Source: CBDCUE01 sp965222515 (lineage in GTDB: Bacteria > Pseudomonadota > Alphaproteobacteria > Rickettsiales > JABIRX01). From it: a stretch of 27,192 nucleotides of DNA. The notes under the pieces were generated by a model. The model was not told the DNA's origin, made no database searches, and saw only the letters and a program-made list of their open reading frames with translations. A program made the position numbers and the translations under genes. Positions within the stretch are counted from its first letter, which is position 1, and each line of letters starts with the position of its first letter. Shown here in pieces: positions 8,633 to 15,097 of the stretch. The stretch is from NCBI GenBank assembly GCA_965222515.1, contig CBDCUE010000016.1:1-27192 (forward strand), written 5' to 3'.

Positions 8633-9026
8633 AAATAGTGTTATAAATTGGCAAAAATATTTAATAACAAAAGGATTTAAAGATGATGATTATTTATTTC
8701 CACAAATTAATTCTAGTTTTAATAAAGAAGGATTATCAATTTTATCATTATCAAAAGATAAATTATCATCAGATTCTAGGATAAGAACAGCTATATTTAA
8801 AAAAGCATTTGTAGATAATGGTTTAGGATGGTTAAAAGTTCATTCTTTTAGACACTCAATAACAAAGGCAATGAAGAAGTCTAGTGATCCTATTAGCTTA
8901 TCAATAGCCTTAGCAGAAAATGATGGGCATAAGACGGGACAGGCCGTTATTATTGATAGTTATATGGGAGATTACCTAGATATACAGTCAAAATTAATGA
9001 AAGAATTTGATTTAGAAAATAATTAA
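8633..9026 (+). pseudogene. Tyrosine recombinase/integrase C-terminal fragment
   Basis: After the IS right end the frame reads INWQKYLITKGFKDDDYLFP, then GWLKVHSFRHSITKAMKKS (the HxxR motif of tyrosine recombinases), ENDGHKTGQAVIIDSYMGDY (second His and the likely nucleophile Tyr), ending at a TAA at 9024-9026. The N-terminal two thirds, with the first catalytic Arg, are missing. The nearest ATG (8592) lies inside the IS repeat. The sequence left of the IS belongs to a different gene, so the fragment did not result from simple IS insertion into an intact integrase; a deletion or rearrangement occurred. It resembles phage or island integrases rather than XerC/XerD. Confidence 0.72.
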
Positions 9027-9075
9027 TAAAATCTCGGCTTTTTAGAATGTTGGCTTTATAATTGGTTTGAAAATT

Positions 9076-9099
9076 GTAATTTAATAAAAAATATAATGA
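9076..9099 (+). promoter_or_regulatory. Shared leader upstream of the PIN gene
   Basis: GTAATTTAATAAAAA followed by ATATAATGA. The same first 15 bases, followed by TGTAATGA, precede the HEPN gene at 10370-10392, and a looser version precedes the cytosine methyltransferase. TATAAT at 9092-9097 could be a -10 box. Whether this is a promoter or a translation leader is not clear. Confidence 0.4.
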
Positions 9100-9102
9100 G
9101 AT

Positions 9103-10197
9103 ATGAAAAATATTTTTAAAGAATATTATCCTTATACAGAGGATGAATTAAAAGAGATATGTAAGAATGCTTTATTTGTTTTAGATACTAATATCTTATT
9201 AAATATGTATAGATATAGCTCTAACACAAAAAATAAATGCTTAAGTATTTTGCAGGAATTACAAAAATCAAATCAATTATGGATTCCTTATCAAGTTGGT
9301 TATGAGTTTTATCAAAATAGATTAAAAGTTATAATTGATTATAAAAAATCATATAAAGAATTAAAAGATGAAATAGATAAAAAAGCAATATCTTTTAAGA
9401 ACTCTATAACAGAAAAGTTAAAAAAATATCATAAAGAACACCTTTTACCCCAACAAAATAGTATAGATCTTGAATTAGATAAATCATTAAAAGCAATAAA
9501 GAAATTCATTAATAAAGAAGAAGAAAAACATCCAGACTATCTTGAAGACGACACTATCTTAAAAGACATTGAAACTTTATTTTTAGATAGAATAGGAAAA
9601 GAATTTTCTAAAAAAGAATTAAAAAATATTCAGATAGAAGGGGAAGAGAGATATAAGAATAAAATCCCTCCTGGGTTTGAAGATAGAAAGAAGAAGAAAG
9701 GAGAATATTCAAAGTATGGAGATTTAATTATTTGGAAACAAATTATTAATAAAGCAGAAGAAATAAAAAAGGATATTATTTTTATTTCTGATGATTTAAA
9801 AGAGGATTGGTTATTAAGAAAAGAAAGTAAAACAATTATGCCTTTACCGCAGTTAAAAAAAGAAATTTTTAATAAAGCAAAAGTAAATTTCCATATATAT
9901 AATACAAATAATTTTCTTCTGCATTGTGATGAAAACACACCTGGGGATATTTTAAAAGAAGTTGAAGGTATAAGGAGTCAAGAGAGGGAATTATATCTAG
10001 AAATGGATAGGTTTCATATGATTAATAAAATGCGAGATAGTGAAAGACACCTTTTACATAGAAAATATGTAGATATATTATACAAATTAAATAAAGCTTT
10101 GTTTTATAATAAATACCGTAGAGAAAATGAAATAATTTTTGTTGTATTAACCCCAGTTATGCTTTTTTTAACTTATAACCCCTTGATTTTTGATTGA
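9103..10197 (+). CDS. PIN-like (PIN_8 type) nuclease domain protein
   Basis: The 364-residue protein opens with a PIN signature: ALFVLDTNILLNMYRYS (Asp28) and LWIPYQVGYEFYQNR (Glu68). Further acidic residues follow in SKYGDLIIWKQI (Asp207) and IIFISDDLKEDW (Asp230/231), giving the four-acid metal site expected of PIN nucleases. Between them is a long Lys/Glu-rich helical insert (about residues 75-180), as in the PIN_8 family. PIN domains are usually RNases acting in toxins or RNA decay. The last 15 residues (from TPVMLFL) are encoded by an inserted palindromic element; removing it gives a 353-residue form ending FVVLKIVI, with its stop about 10 nt before the HEPN gene. No antitoxin-like small gene is adjacent. 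A role in defence is inferred from the island context and the HEPN partner. Confidence 0.78.
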   Translation: MKNIFKEYYPYTEDELKEICKNALFVLDTNILLNMYRYSSNTKNKCLSILQELQKSNQLWIPYQVGYEFYQNRLKVIIDYKKSYKELKDEIDKKAISFKNSITEKLKKYHKEHLLPQQNSIDLELDKSLKAIKKFINKEEEKHPDYLEDDTILKDIETLFLDRIGKEFSKKELKNIQIEGEERYKNKIPPGFEDRKKKKGEYSKYGDLIIWKQIINKAEEIKKDIIFISDDLKEDWLLRKESKTIMPLPQLKKEIFNKAKVNFHIYNTNNFLLHCDENTPGDILKEVEGIRSQERELYLEMDRFHMINKMRDSERHLLHRKYVDILYKLNKALFYNKYRRENEIIFVVLTPVMLFLTYNPLIFD

Positions 10198-10360
10198 AGT
10201 ACTTAAAAAATAATTTACAAAAATCATCTATTTGACAATATAGTTTTATTAGTTCAATATCACTTACTAGCATAGCTTTTTTTATTTAGGTTAAAAAAAA
10301 TATTAAAATGTCTATGCTAACTTTTTGCAAGGCTTTTTATTAAAAAAAGCATAACTGGGG
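10151..10360. mobile_element. 210-bp palindromic (MITE-like) element flanked by TTAA
   Basis: The left end CCCCAGTTATGCTTTTTTTA is matched by its exact complement at the right end; the 21-bp terminal repeats are 10151-10171 and 10340-10360. TTAA flanks both sides (10147-10150 and 10361-10364). Inner arms TAGCATAG (10268-10275) and CTATGCTA (10312-10319) form a second hairpin. There is no transposase gene. The element overwrites the 3' end of the PIN gene. Excision leaving one TTAA restores a plausible PIN stop and a tight spacing to the HEPN gene. Confidence 0.8.
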
Positions 10361-10369
10361 TTAAAAATA

Positions 10370-10392
10370 GTAATTTAATAAAAATGTAATGA
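10370..10392 (+). promoter_or_regulatory. Shared leader upstream of the HEPN gene
   Basis: GTAATTTAATAAAAATGTAATGA runs into the start codon at 10389. Its first 15 bases are identical to the sequence before the PIN gene. The out-of-frame ATG-TAA just before the start (10384) may be a minimal upstream reading frame or coincidence. Confidence 0.4.
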
Positions 10393-11222
10393 ATAATAAA
10401 ATATATATAGATTTTAAAGAGCAGATTATTGATGTATTATCTCAAATACAGAGAATTTATATTCTCTTTGGTTTCAGTTATAATGCATGTGATATATGCA
10501 ATATATCTACTGTAGATATAAATGAAGGTGGGCTGTTAATTATACCATTCCAAGATTTGCAAAAAGAAATAGACAAAGATAAAAAACAGGCACAACTATT
10601 ATACAAAAGATTTATATCAAAAAAAGTTATTGATGATTTATATAATTCTATTGAAAGGTATATTTTTTCATTGATAGAAGAGTTTAGAAACAAAACAGGA
10701 CATTTAAATAGTTTTAATTGTAATAAAGAACAAGAAGAATATAAAAAATTTTTAGCAGGAAAATTTGATAAATCATTAGATAGAATTTTAAAATATATGA
10801 AAAAAATAAACTTTTCTTTATCTGACGATGTTTTAGATTTTTTTAAACATTTAGGAAAAATAAGAAATTCATTACATAGTTATCATATTTTAAAAGAAAA
10901 TATTAACCTAAACTATAAAACAATTAAGTGCATTTCCTATGCAATAAAAAATAATAGAAAAGTAAATATAGATTTATCTAATGTTATTGATACTGATCAA
11001 TATGATAAAAATAGTATAGTATTTGAATATAAAAAAGAAATGGTAAAGAAAGTAAAAGAATTTAAAAAAGGCAGTTTTCCTTTATTGGAAGCAAAAGAAA
11101 TACAAGATATATTTATGACAATTACAGAATATATTATACCTGAAATAGAAAAAGATTTTGTAAATTTTTTTAAAAATAACGGAGCAAATATTATAGAAAA
11201 AGAGGTAGCACGAAAGCAATAA
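10389..11222 (+). CDS. HEPN-like protein (candidate RNase), unrecognised family
   Basis: The 277-residue, mostly helical protein has no named match that I recognise. Two stretches fit the HEPN RNase motif R-x4-6-H: EEFRNKTGH (Arg100, His105) and GKIRNSLHSYH (Arg159, His166). Both follow amphipathic helices, and R-N is the usual start of the motif. The N-terminal part has DFKEQIIDVLSQIQRIYILF and several Cys (residues 34, 37); the C-terminal third is Lys/Glu-rich. HEPN proteins often act as RNases or as toxin/antitoxin partners in defence. It follows the PIN gene in the same orientation; before the palindromic insertion the two were probably about 10 nt apart. Its stop (11220-11222) overlaps the open frame of the recombinase. 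Catalytic activity is an inference from motif alone. Confidence 0.55.
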   Translation: MNNKIYIDFKEQIIDVLSQIQRIYILFGFSYNACDICNISTVDINEGGLLIIPFQDLQKEIDKDKKQAQLLYKRFISKKVIDDLYNSIERYIFSLIEEFRNKTGHLNSFNCNKEQEEYKKFLAGKFDKSLDRILKYMKKINFSLSDDVLDFFKHLGKIRNSLHSYHILKENINLNYKTIKCISYAIKNNRKVNIDLSNVIDTDQYDKNSIVFEYKKEMVKKVKEFKKGSFPLLEAKEIQDIFMTITEYIIPEIEKDFVNFFKNNGANIIEKEVARKQ

Positions 11223-12721
11223 TCTACTCAAGAGTATCAAGTAAAGAGCAAGAAGATGGGCATTCTTTAGATGCTCAAATTCAAGCTTGCTATAAATATG
11301 CAATAGAACAGAATTATCAAGTAATAGAGCAATTTAGGATTGTTGAAAGTTCTACTATTGGTAATAGACCTGAATTTGCTAAAATGATTGCTTTTATTAA
11401 GAAACAAAAGGAAAAGGTTATTATTTTATGTTATTCAGTGGATAGACTCCAAAGAGAATTTGATGAACAATATTTACAATTACAGAGATTAATAAAATTA
11501 GATAAGGTGGAGGTTTTTTATATAAAAAATTCCTTTAGAGAGCATAAAGATATGGATAGTGGGGATAAATTTAGAAAAGATTTAGATGTATTACTTGCTA
11601 GTGATTATAAAAACAAAATATCTGATAATGTTAAAAGAAGTATTAAGAAAAAGTTAGATGAAGGGACTATTTTAGGAGACTCTCCTCTTGGCTATCTTAA
11701 TAAACAAAGAATTGATACTAAAAAGGAAAAAGTAGAGGTTTATATTGATATTGAGAGGGAGCATTTAGTGAAAAAGATATTTGAAGAATATTCTGAAGGT
11801 ATTTATTCTTTGAATGATATTAGATTAATGATAGATAATGATGGCCTTGCTAGTAAGAAAGGTAATAAAATATCTAATAATGTGATTAATAATATTTTAA
11901 CAAATCCTTTTTATTATGGGTTTATGAAATATGAAGGGATTTTATATAAACATATTTACCCTAGATTAATTTCTAAAGAATTATTTGATGAATGTCAGAG
12001 AGTAAGGGAAGGAAGAGCAAGAAGCCCATCTAAAAAGACACAGAAAGCTTTTATTTTTAAAGAAATTTTAAAATGTAAACATTGTAAATGTAGTTATAGC
12101 CCAGAACTTAAAAAGAAAAAATATGTTTATATGAGGCCTATTAAAAATAAAGGTGAATGTAATTTTTGTTATCATATAAATGAAAATAAAATTTTAGAGC
12201 AAATAGAGAAGGTTTTGCAAGGAATGTATATTCCAGAGCATATTTTGAAATTAGTAAATGCAGAATTAAAGAAATCATCGGTAAAAGAGCATAAAGAACA
12301 ACAAAAACATATATCTGCTTTGCAAAAGCAAAATACATTAGCACACAATAAAGCAACAAAGATTAGAAATATTTATATTGATGGTGGCTTTTCTAAAGAA
12401 GAATATGATGAAGCAATGCTTGATTTAAATGTAGAGAGAGAAAATATAACTGTTAAGTTAGATAAATTAAATAATGCAGATAAAAGCTTTAATGAAAACT
12501 TATCTACTATATTTGAACTAGCTTCAAAATCTTATGAGTTGTTTAAAAGTTCGGAAATTGATGAAAAGAGAAGAATTGTCAATATGGTTTTTCAGAACTT
12601 GGAGATGGACGGTAAAAAGCTAGAGTTTTCAGCAAGAAAGCCTTTTGATATGTTCTTAAATGTGAACTCTTATAAAGAATGGCTCCCCGGGAAGGATTCG
12701 AACCTACGACCAAGAGATTAA
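11210..12721 (+). CDS. Large serine recombinase of the island
   Basis: The catalytic domain is present: KAIIYSRVSSKEQEDGHSLD with the nucleophilic Ser in RVS, then YSVDRLQREFDEQYLQLQRL, followed by the recombinase domain (LGDSPLGYLNKQR, ISNNVINNILTNPFYYGFMK), a zinc ribbon (LKCKHCKCSYS ... GECNFCYH) and a coiled-coil C-terminus. The start is a problem. The frame opens after a stop at 11177 but has no ATG, GTG or TTG before the catalytic Ser. ACG at 11210, nine bases after an AGAGG, is where the family start would lie; the first ATG (11384) would delete the active site. Adding one A at 11213-11215 would instead fuse it to the HEPN frame. The last codons (WLPGKDSNLRPRD) are antisense tRNA-Asn, so the natural stop was replaced on integration. 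It is probably the enzyme that inserted the island. Confidence 0.8.
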   Translation, partial: TKAIIYSRVSSKEQEDGHSLDAQIQACYKYAIEQNYQVIEQFRIVESSTIGNRPEFAKMIAFIKKQKEKVIILCYSVDRLQREFDEQYLQLQRLIKLDKVEVFYIKNSFREHKDMDSGDKFRKDLDVLLASDYKNKISDNVKRSIKKKLDEGTILGDSPLGYLNKQRIDTKKEKVEVYIDIEREHLVKKIFEEYSEGIYSLNDIRLMIDNDGLASKKGNKISNNVINNILTNPFYYGFMKYEGILYKHIYPRLISKELFDECQRVREGRARSPSKKTQKAFIFKEILKCKHCKCSYSPELKKKKYVYMRPIKNKGECNFCYHINENKILEQIEKVLQGMYIPEHILKLVNAELKKSSVKEHKEQQKHISALQKQNTLAHNKATKIRNIYIDGGFSKEEYDEAMLDLNVERENITVKLDKLNNADKSFNENLSTIFELASKSYELFKSSEIDEKRRIVNMVFQNLEMDGKKLEFSARKPFDMFLNVNSYKEWLPGKDSNLRPRD

Positions 12722-12754
12722 CAGTCTCCTGCTCTACCACTGAGCTACCGAGGA
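12680..12754 (-). tRNA. tRNA-Asn (anticodon GUU)
   Basis: On the minus strand, TCCTCGG pairs with CCGGGGA (acceptor), with discriminator G and an encoded CCA at 12680-12682. The D arm reads GCTCAGTGGTAGAGC, the anticodon stem-loop GGAGA-CTGTTAA-TCTCT gives anticodon GTT, and the T arm is GTAGG-TTCGAAT-CCTTC. The T stem has one U-U mismatch (pair 50-64) where the usual sequence would be CCTAC. Its 3' half is overlapped antisense by the end of the recombinase gene. Confidence 0.96.
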
Positions 12755-12769
12755 ACAGTGTGAATGAAG

Positions 12770-12798
12770 TTTATAAATAAAATTATCTTTTTTGTCAA
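12770..12798 (-). promoter_or_regulatory. Promoter of tRNA-Asn
   Basis: On the minus strand a perfect TTGACA (complement of 12793-12798), 17 bp spacer, then TATAAA (complement of 12770-12775), ending 15 bp before the mature tRNA. This is a textbook sigma-70 promoter. Confidence 0.75.
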
Positions 12799-12808
12799 AA
12801 GAAAAATT

Positions 12809-13315
12809 CTAAACTAATAAAATTTCTTTACTAAAAATTAATGCTAAGCCGATTATGTTTAGAAATATGGAGATGATTTTTAATCTTTGGTTGATTTGAT
12901 CTAAATAACTTATCTCATCTCTTATTTCTAAATTTTCTATATAAGCATTGTCTATGTCATCCACTGCCTGATCATAATAATCATCTCTTATATCTATTAA
13001 AGCTTGTACAGCAAAGCGTTTTATCTCAACAGGATAGATAATTTTTCTAATAGTGCTTTTGCTAATACTCTTGCTCTGATTTGATGCTAATAATAACAAT
13101 GAAGTGTTGATTTTGGATTCAAAACTTTTATTGTCGTTCCATCTAGTATCAATTAAATTGTCATTATTTAAAATTCTTTTTTGTAAGCCTGTAATTTTAA
13201 TGCTGTTGCCCTCCACTAAATAAGTAGAAATTAATACCGAAGATACAGTAAAACATATTCCTAACATAATAATAAAACTTATTATTCTCCTTTTCGTTTT
13301 TAATTTTGTACTCAT
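12809..13315 (-). CDS. Hypothetical membrane protein with two membrane segments
   Basis: The 168-residue protein has an N-terminal hydrophobic segment (IISFIIMLGICFTVSSVLIS, about residues 11-30) and a C-terminal one (IISIFLNIIGLALIFSKEIL, about residues 147-166), joined by a ~110-residue hydrophilic, probably helical domain with acidic stretches (DDYYDQAVDDIDNAYIENLE). This suggests both ends anchored in the inner membrane with a periplasmic or cytoplasmic loop. No family is recognised. It is transcribed in the same direction as tRNA-Asn, 55 nt upstream of it, and diverges from bcp. Length and codon use resemble the neighbouring chromosomal genes, so it is likely outside the island. Confidence 0.6.
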   Translation of the reverse strand: MSTKLKTKRRIISFIIMLGICFTVSSVLISTYLVEGNSIKITGLQKRILNNDNLIDTRWNDNKSFESKINTSLLLLASNQSKSISKSTIRKIIYPVEIKRFAVQALIDIRDDYYDQAVDDIDNAYIENLEIRDEISYLDQINQRLKIISIFLNIIGLALIFSKEILLV

Positions 13316-13398
13316 ATTTATGTTTTTTGTTTTTTTATTAATTATAAAATGAAAGTTTTTAATGTTTTTTGCAACAAATAAATGTTATCTTATTATTA

Positions 13399-13492
13399 AT
13401 ACTATTTTAGTTTTATAATTGACCTATAGCCTTCAATCTGCTCAGCATAAATTGCTTTTTGGCTATAGGTCAATTATAAGCTAAAATAGTAT
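13399..13492. repeat. 94-bp palindromic element, copy 1
   Basis: The left arm 13399-13431 (ATACTATTTTAG ... GACCTATAGCC) and right arm 13461-13492 are inverted copies differing at two positions. The loop contains ttcaatctgctcagcataaa. A second, longer copy with the same arms and the same loop sequence in the opposite orientation lies at 22887-23046. It has no coding capacity and behaves like a MITE or palindromic repeat family. Confidence 0.88.
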
Positions 13493-13504
13493 AATATAGG
13501 ATTG

Positions 13505-13625
13505 TACCGCCCTCCCCCTACATTGTTTGAGTTTTGAATCAGCAACCTGTATCGCAATAGAGAAAATAAAATTTTTTAGAAAAAAACCTCAAACATCCAT
13601 GCTAACAGGTTGCAGGTGGGTGGTA
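13505..13625 (+). ncRNA. Possible structured RNA with interleaved stems upstream of bcp
   Basis: Three complementary pairs: an outer stem TACCGCCC (13505-13512) with GGGTGGTA (13618-13625, one G-U); TGTTTGAG (13524-13531) with CTCAAACA (13588-13595); and GCAACCTGT (13542-13550) with ACAGGTTGC (13605-13613). The last two interleave (A-B-A'-B'), a pseudoknot topology. The segment is richer in G+C than its surroundings and precedes bcp by about 115 nt. It could be a regulatory RNA, a cis element or a decayed mobile repeat. No known riboswitch is recognised. Confidence 0.35.
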
Positions 13626-13740
13626 GTGAATATATTTTATATTTGGAATTAAATTCTTGAGTTATTTTTTTTTTGGATATAATGTTTTTTTAAATTGCAA
13701 AATTGCATACAATAATTTTAATTTTTAAAAAAACAAAAAT

Positions 13741-14199
13741 ATGTCTCAATTAAATATAGGAGATTTGGCTCCTGATTTTACTTTGCCAACTGATGGGCAA
13801 GGAAGTATCTCATTATCTTCTTTAAAAGGAAAAAATGTTGTTTTATATTTTTATCCTAAAGATGACACCCCTGGTTGCACTATTGAAGCAAAAGATTTTA
13901 GAGATTTAAAAGAGGAGTTTGTAGCAAAAAACACTGTAATAATTGGTTTGTCTAAAGATAATGTTGAAAAGCATAATAAATTTAAGGCAAAATATGATTT
14001 AAATTTTACTCTAGCATCGGATGAAAATGTAGAAGTTTGCCAAAAATATAATGTTTGGATGGAAAAATCTATGTTTGGTAAAAAATATATGGGGATAGAT
14101 AGAAGTAGCTTTTTAATTGATGAAGATGGAAAAATAAAAAATATTTGGAAAAAAGTAAAAGTTACAAATCATGCTAAAGAAATATTAAATCAATTATAG
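13741..14199 (+). CDS. bcp: Thioredoxin-dependent peroxiredoxin (Bcp/PrxQ)
   Basis: Reduces hydrogen peroxide and organic peroxides in the cytoplasm. The 152-residue protein has the AhpC/TSA fold markers: GDLAPDFTLPTDGQG, VVLYFYPKDDTPGCTIEAKD with the peroxidatic Cys in TPGCT (residue 46), VIIGLSKDNVEKHNKF, FTLASDENVEVCQKYNVW and GIDRSSFLIDEDGKI. Many Bcp proteins have a resolving Cys five residues after the first; here that position is not Cys, so it would be of the 1-Cys type or use Cys near residue 100. Length is normal. The upstream region carries the palindromic element and the possible structured RNA. It is followed by the prepilin gene after only 6 nt. Confidence 0.95.
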   Translation: MSQLNIGDLAPDFTLPTDGQGSISLSSLKGKNVVLYFYPKDDTPGCTIEAKDFRDLKEEFVAKNTVIIGLSKDNVEKHNKFKAKYDLNFTLASDENVEVCQKYNVWMEKSMFGKKYMGIDRSSFLIDEDGKIKNIWKKVKVTNHAKEILNQL

Positions 14200-14205
14200 T
14201 ATTAA

Positions 14206-14934
14206 ATGAATAATAAAGGATTCACATTATTAGAATTAGTGGTAATAGTATCTATTATTGCTATATTGCTAGTTCCTATAACAAAAGTTTATACTAAAAT
14301 TATTAATAATGCTAAAATTTCTGCTACTAAAAATATAATTAATAAATTAGTAGCTAGTTTTAAATTATATTACAAATCAAGTCATTCTATACCAAGACCT
14401 GCCGACATAACTATTGCTTATGGAGAGAGAAAATATAATCAATCCTATAGATTGCCTGATAATTTAGATAATCAAAAGATTATAAAATCAAACAATAAAG
14501 TAGTTTCTTATTATGGTGCAGTGCCAACTGATGAATTAGACATTAATCCTAAATATATGTTAGATAAATGGGGTAATAAATTTTCATATTTTGTAACTAA
14601 GAAAATTTCTGATGGAGCATCAAGGGATTATATAGAACATTATAAAAACACTATGTTTGTTAAGGAAAAGAACTCTTTAGTAGATGATGGTTATGTTTTA
14701 GTTATTATATCTCATGGAAAAAATGCTAAAGGTGCTTACAATAAATTGGGGGAAAAACAACCTTTAGAAGAAGCTACTGATGATGATATAAGAAATATCA
14801 AATCTATTTTTACGGGAACAGATAAAAAATATAATTATTTTGTTCAAAATGAAAAAAGTGATGATATTTTAGGGTTTCTTAATATTGAGACAATAGCTCC
14901 AATTTTAGTAAAAGAAATAAAAAATGCAAAATAA
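14206..14934 (+). CDS. Type IV prepilin-like / pseudopilin protein
   Basis: The N-terminus NNKGFTLLELVVIVSIIAIL is a class III signal: prepilin peptidase would cut after Gly, leaving Phe1 and the conserved Glu5, followed by one hydrophobic helix. The remaining ~200 residues form a hydrophilic domain with YYGAVPTDELDINPKYMLDK and a DKWGNKFSYFVTKK segment, recalling the type II secretion/minor pilin C-terminal region. The 242-residue length is large for a major pilin and fits a minor pilin or pseudopilin. No other pilus or secretion gene is in the window, so it depends on machinery elsewhere, or is a relic. It is in a plausible operon with bcp, the zf-CHCC mini-protein and gpsA. Confidence 0.8.
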   Translation: MNNKGFTLLELVVIVSIIAILLVPITKVYTKIINNAKISATKNIINKLVASFKLYYKSSHSIPRPADITIAYGERKYNQSYRLPDNLDNQKIIKSNNKVVSYYGAVPTDELDINPKYMLDKWGNKFSYFVTKKISDGASRDYIEHYKNTMFVKEKNSLVDDGYVLVIISHGKNAKGAYNKLGEKQPLEEATDDDIRNIKSIFTGTDKKYNYFVQNEKSDDILGFLNIETIAPILVKEIKNAK

Positions 14935-15097
14935 CCAAGAGATTAAAGTTATCTATTCTAACAAAAAAAAAGTATCTTGTAAAGGAACTGAAACTAATTC
15001 TCCTCATCCAAAGGTTTTTTTAAGTTTAGTTCCCAAAGGAAAGGTAATTTGCCCTTATTGCAACATAACATATATTGATGAAAATTATAAAAAATGA
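14924..15097 (+). CDS. zf-CHCC zinc-finger mini-protein
   Basis: A 57-residue protein starting at the ATG of 14924, overlapping the prepilin end by 11 nt and the gpsA start by 4 nt (ATGA), so the three genes are likely translationally coupled. It reads KVSCKGTETNSPHPKVFLSL then GKVICPYCNITY. The Cys-x-His-x-CxxC pattern (Cys19, His28, Cys43, Cys46) is the zf-CHCC (PF10276) layout related to the NDUFS6 subunit of complex I. Such small proteins are common in alphaproteobacteria and bind zinc. Its exact role is unknown. Confidence 0.85.
   Translation: MQNNQEIKVIYSNKKKVSCKGTETNSPHPKVFLSLVPKGKVICPYCNITYIDENYKK

Larger units (their letters stand above)
3309..12721. other. Mosaic defence/mobile island adjoining tRNA-Asn
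   Basis: Between the surface-protein gene and tRNA-Asn almost every gene belongs to restriction-modification, recombination, transposition or a candidate toxin class, and several are truncated. The right end coincides with the 3' end of tRNA-Asn, a common integration target. The left end is inferred only from the truncated nuclease at 3309. I found no copy of the tRNA 3' end there, so no attL can be given. A broken serine recombinase tail at about 4650-5185 in the middle suggests at least two successive insertions. The boundary is an inference. Confidence 0.6.

Noticed and set aside
7261..8640. Target-site duplication flanking the IS
   Set aside because: Flanks ttta and aaat do not match as a direct repeat of 2-4 bp.
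11082..11303. Minus-strand 73-residue hydrophobic frame
   Set aside because: It is antisense to the HEPN and recombinase genes with no family support.
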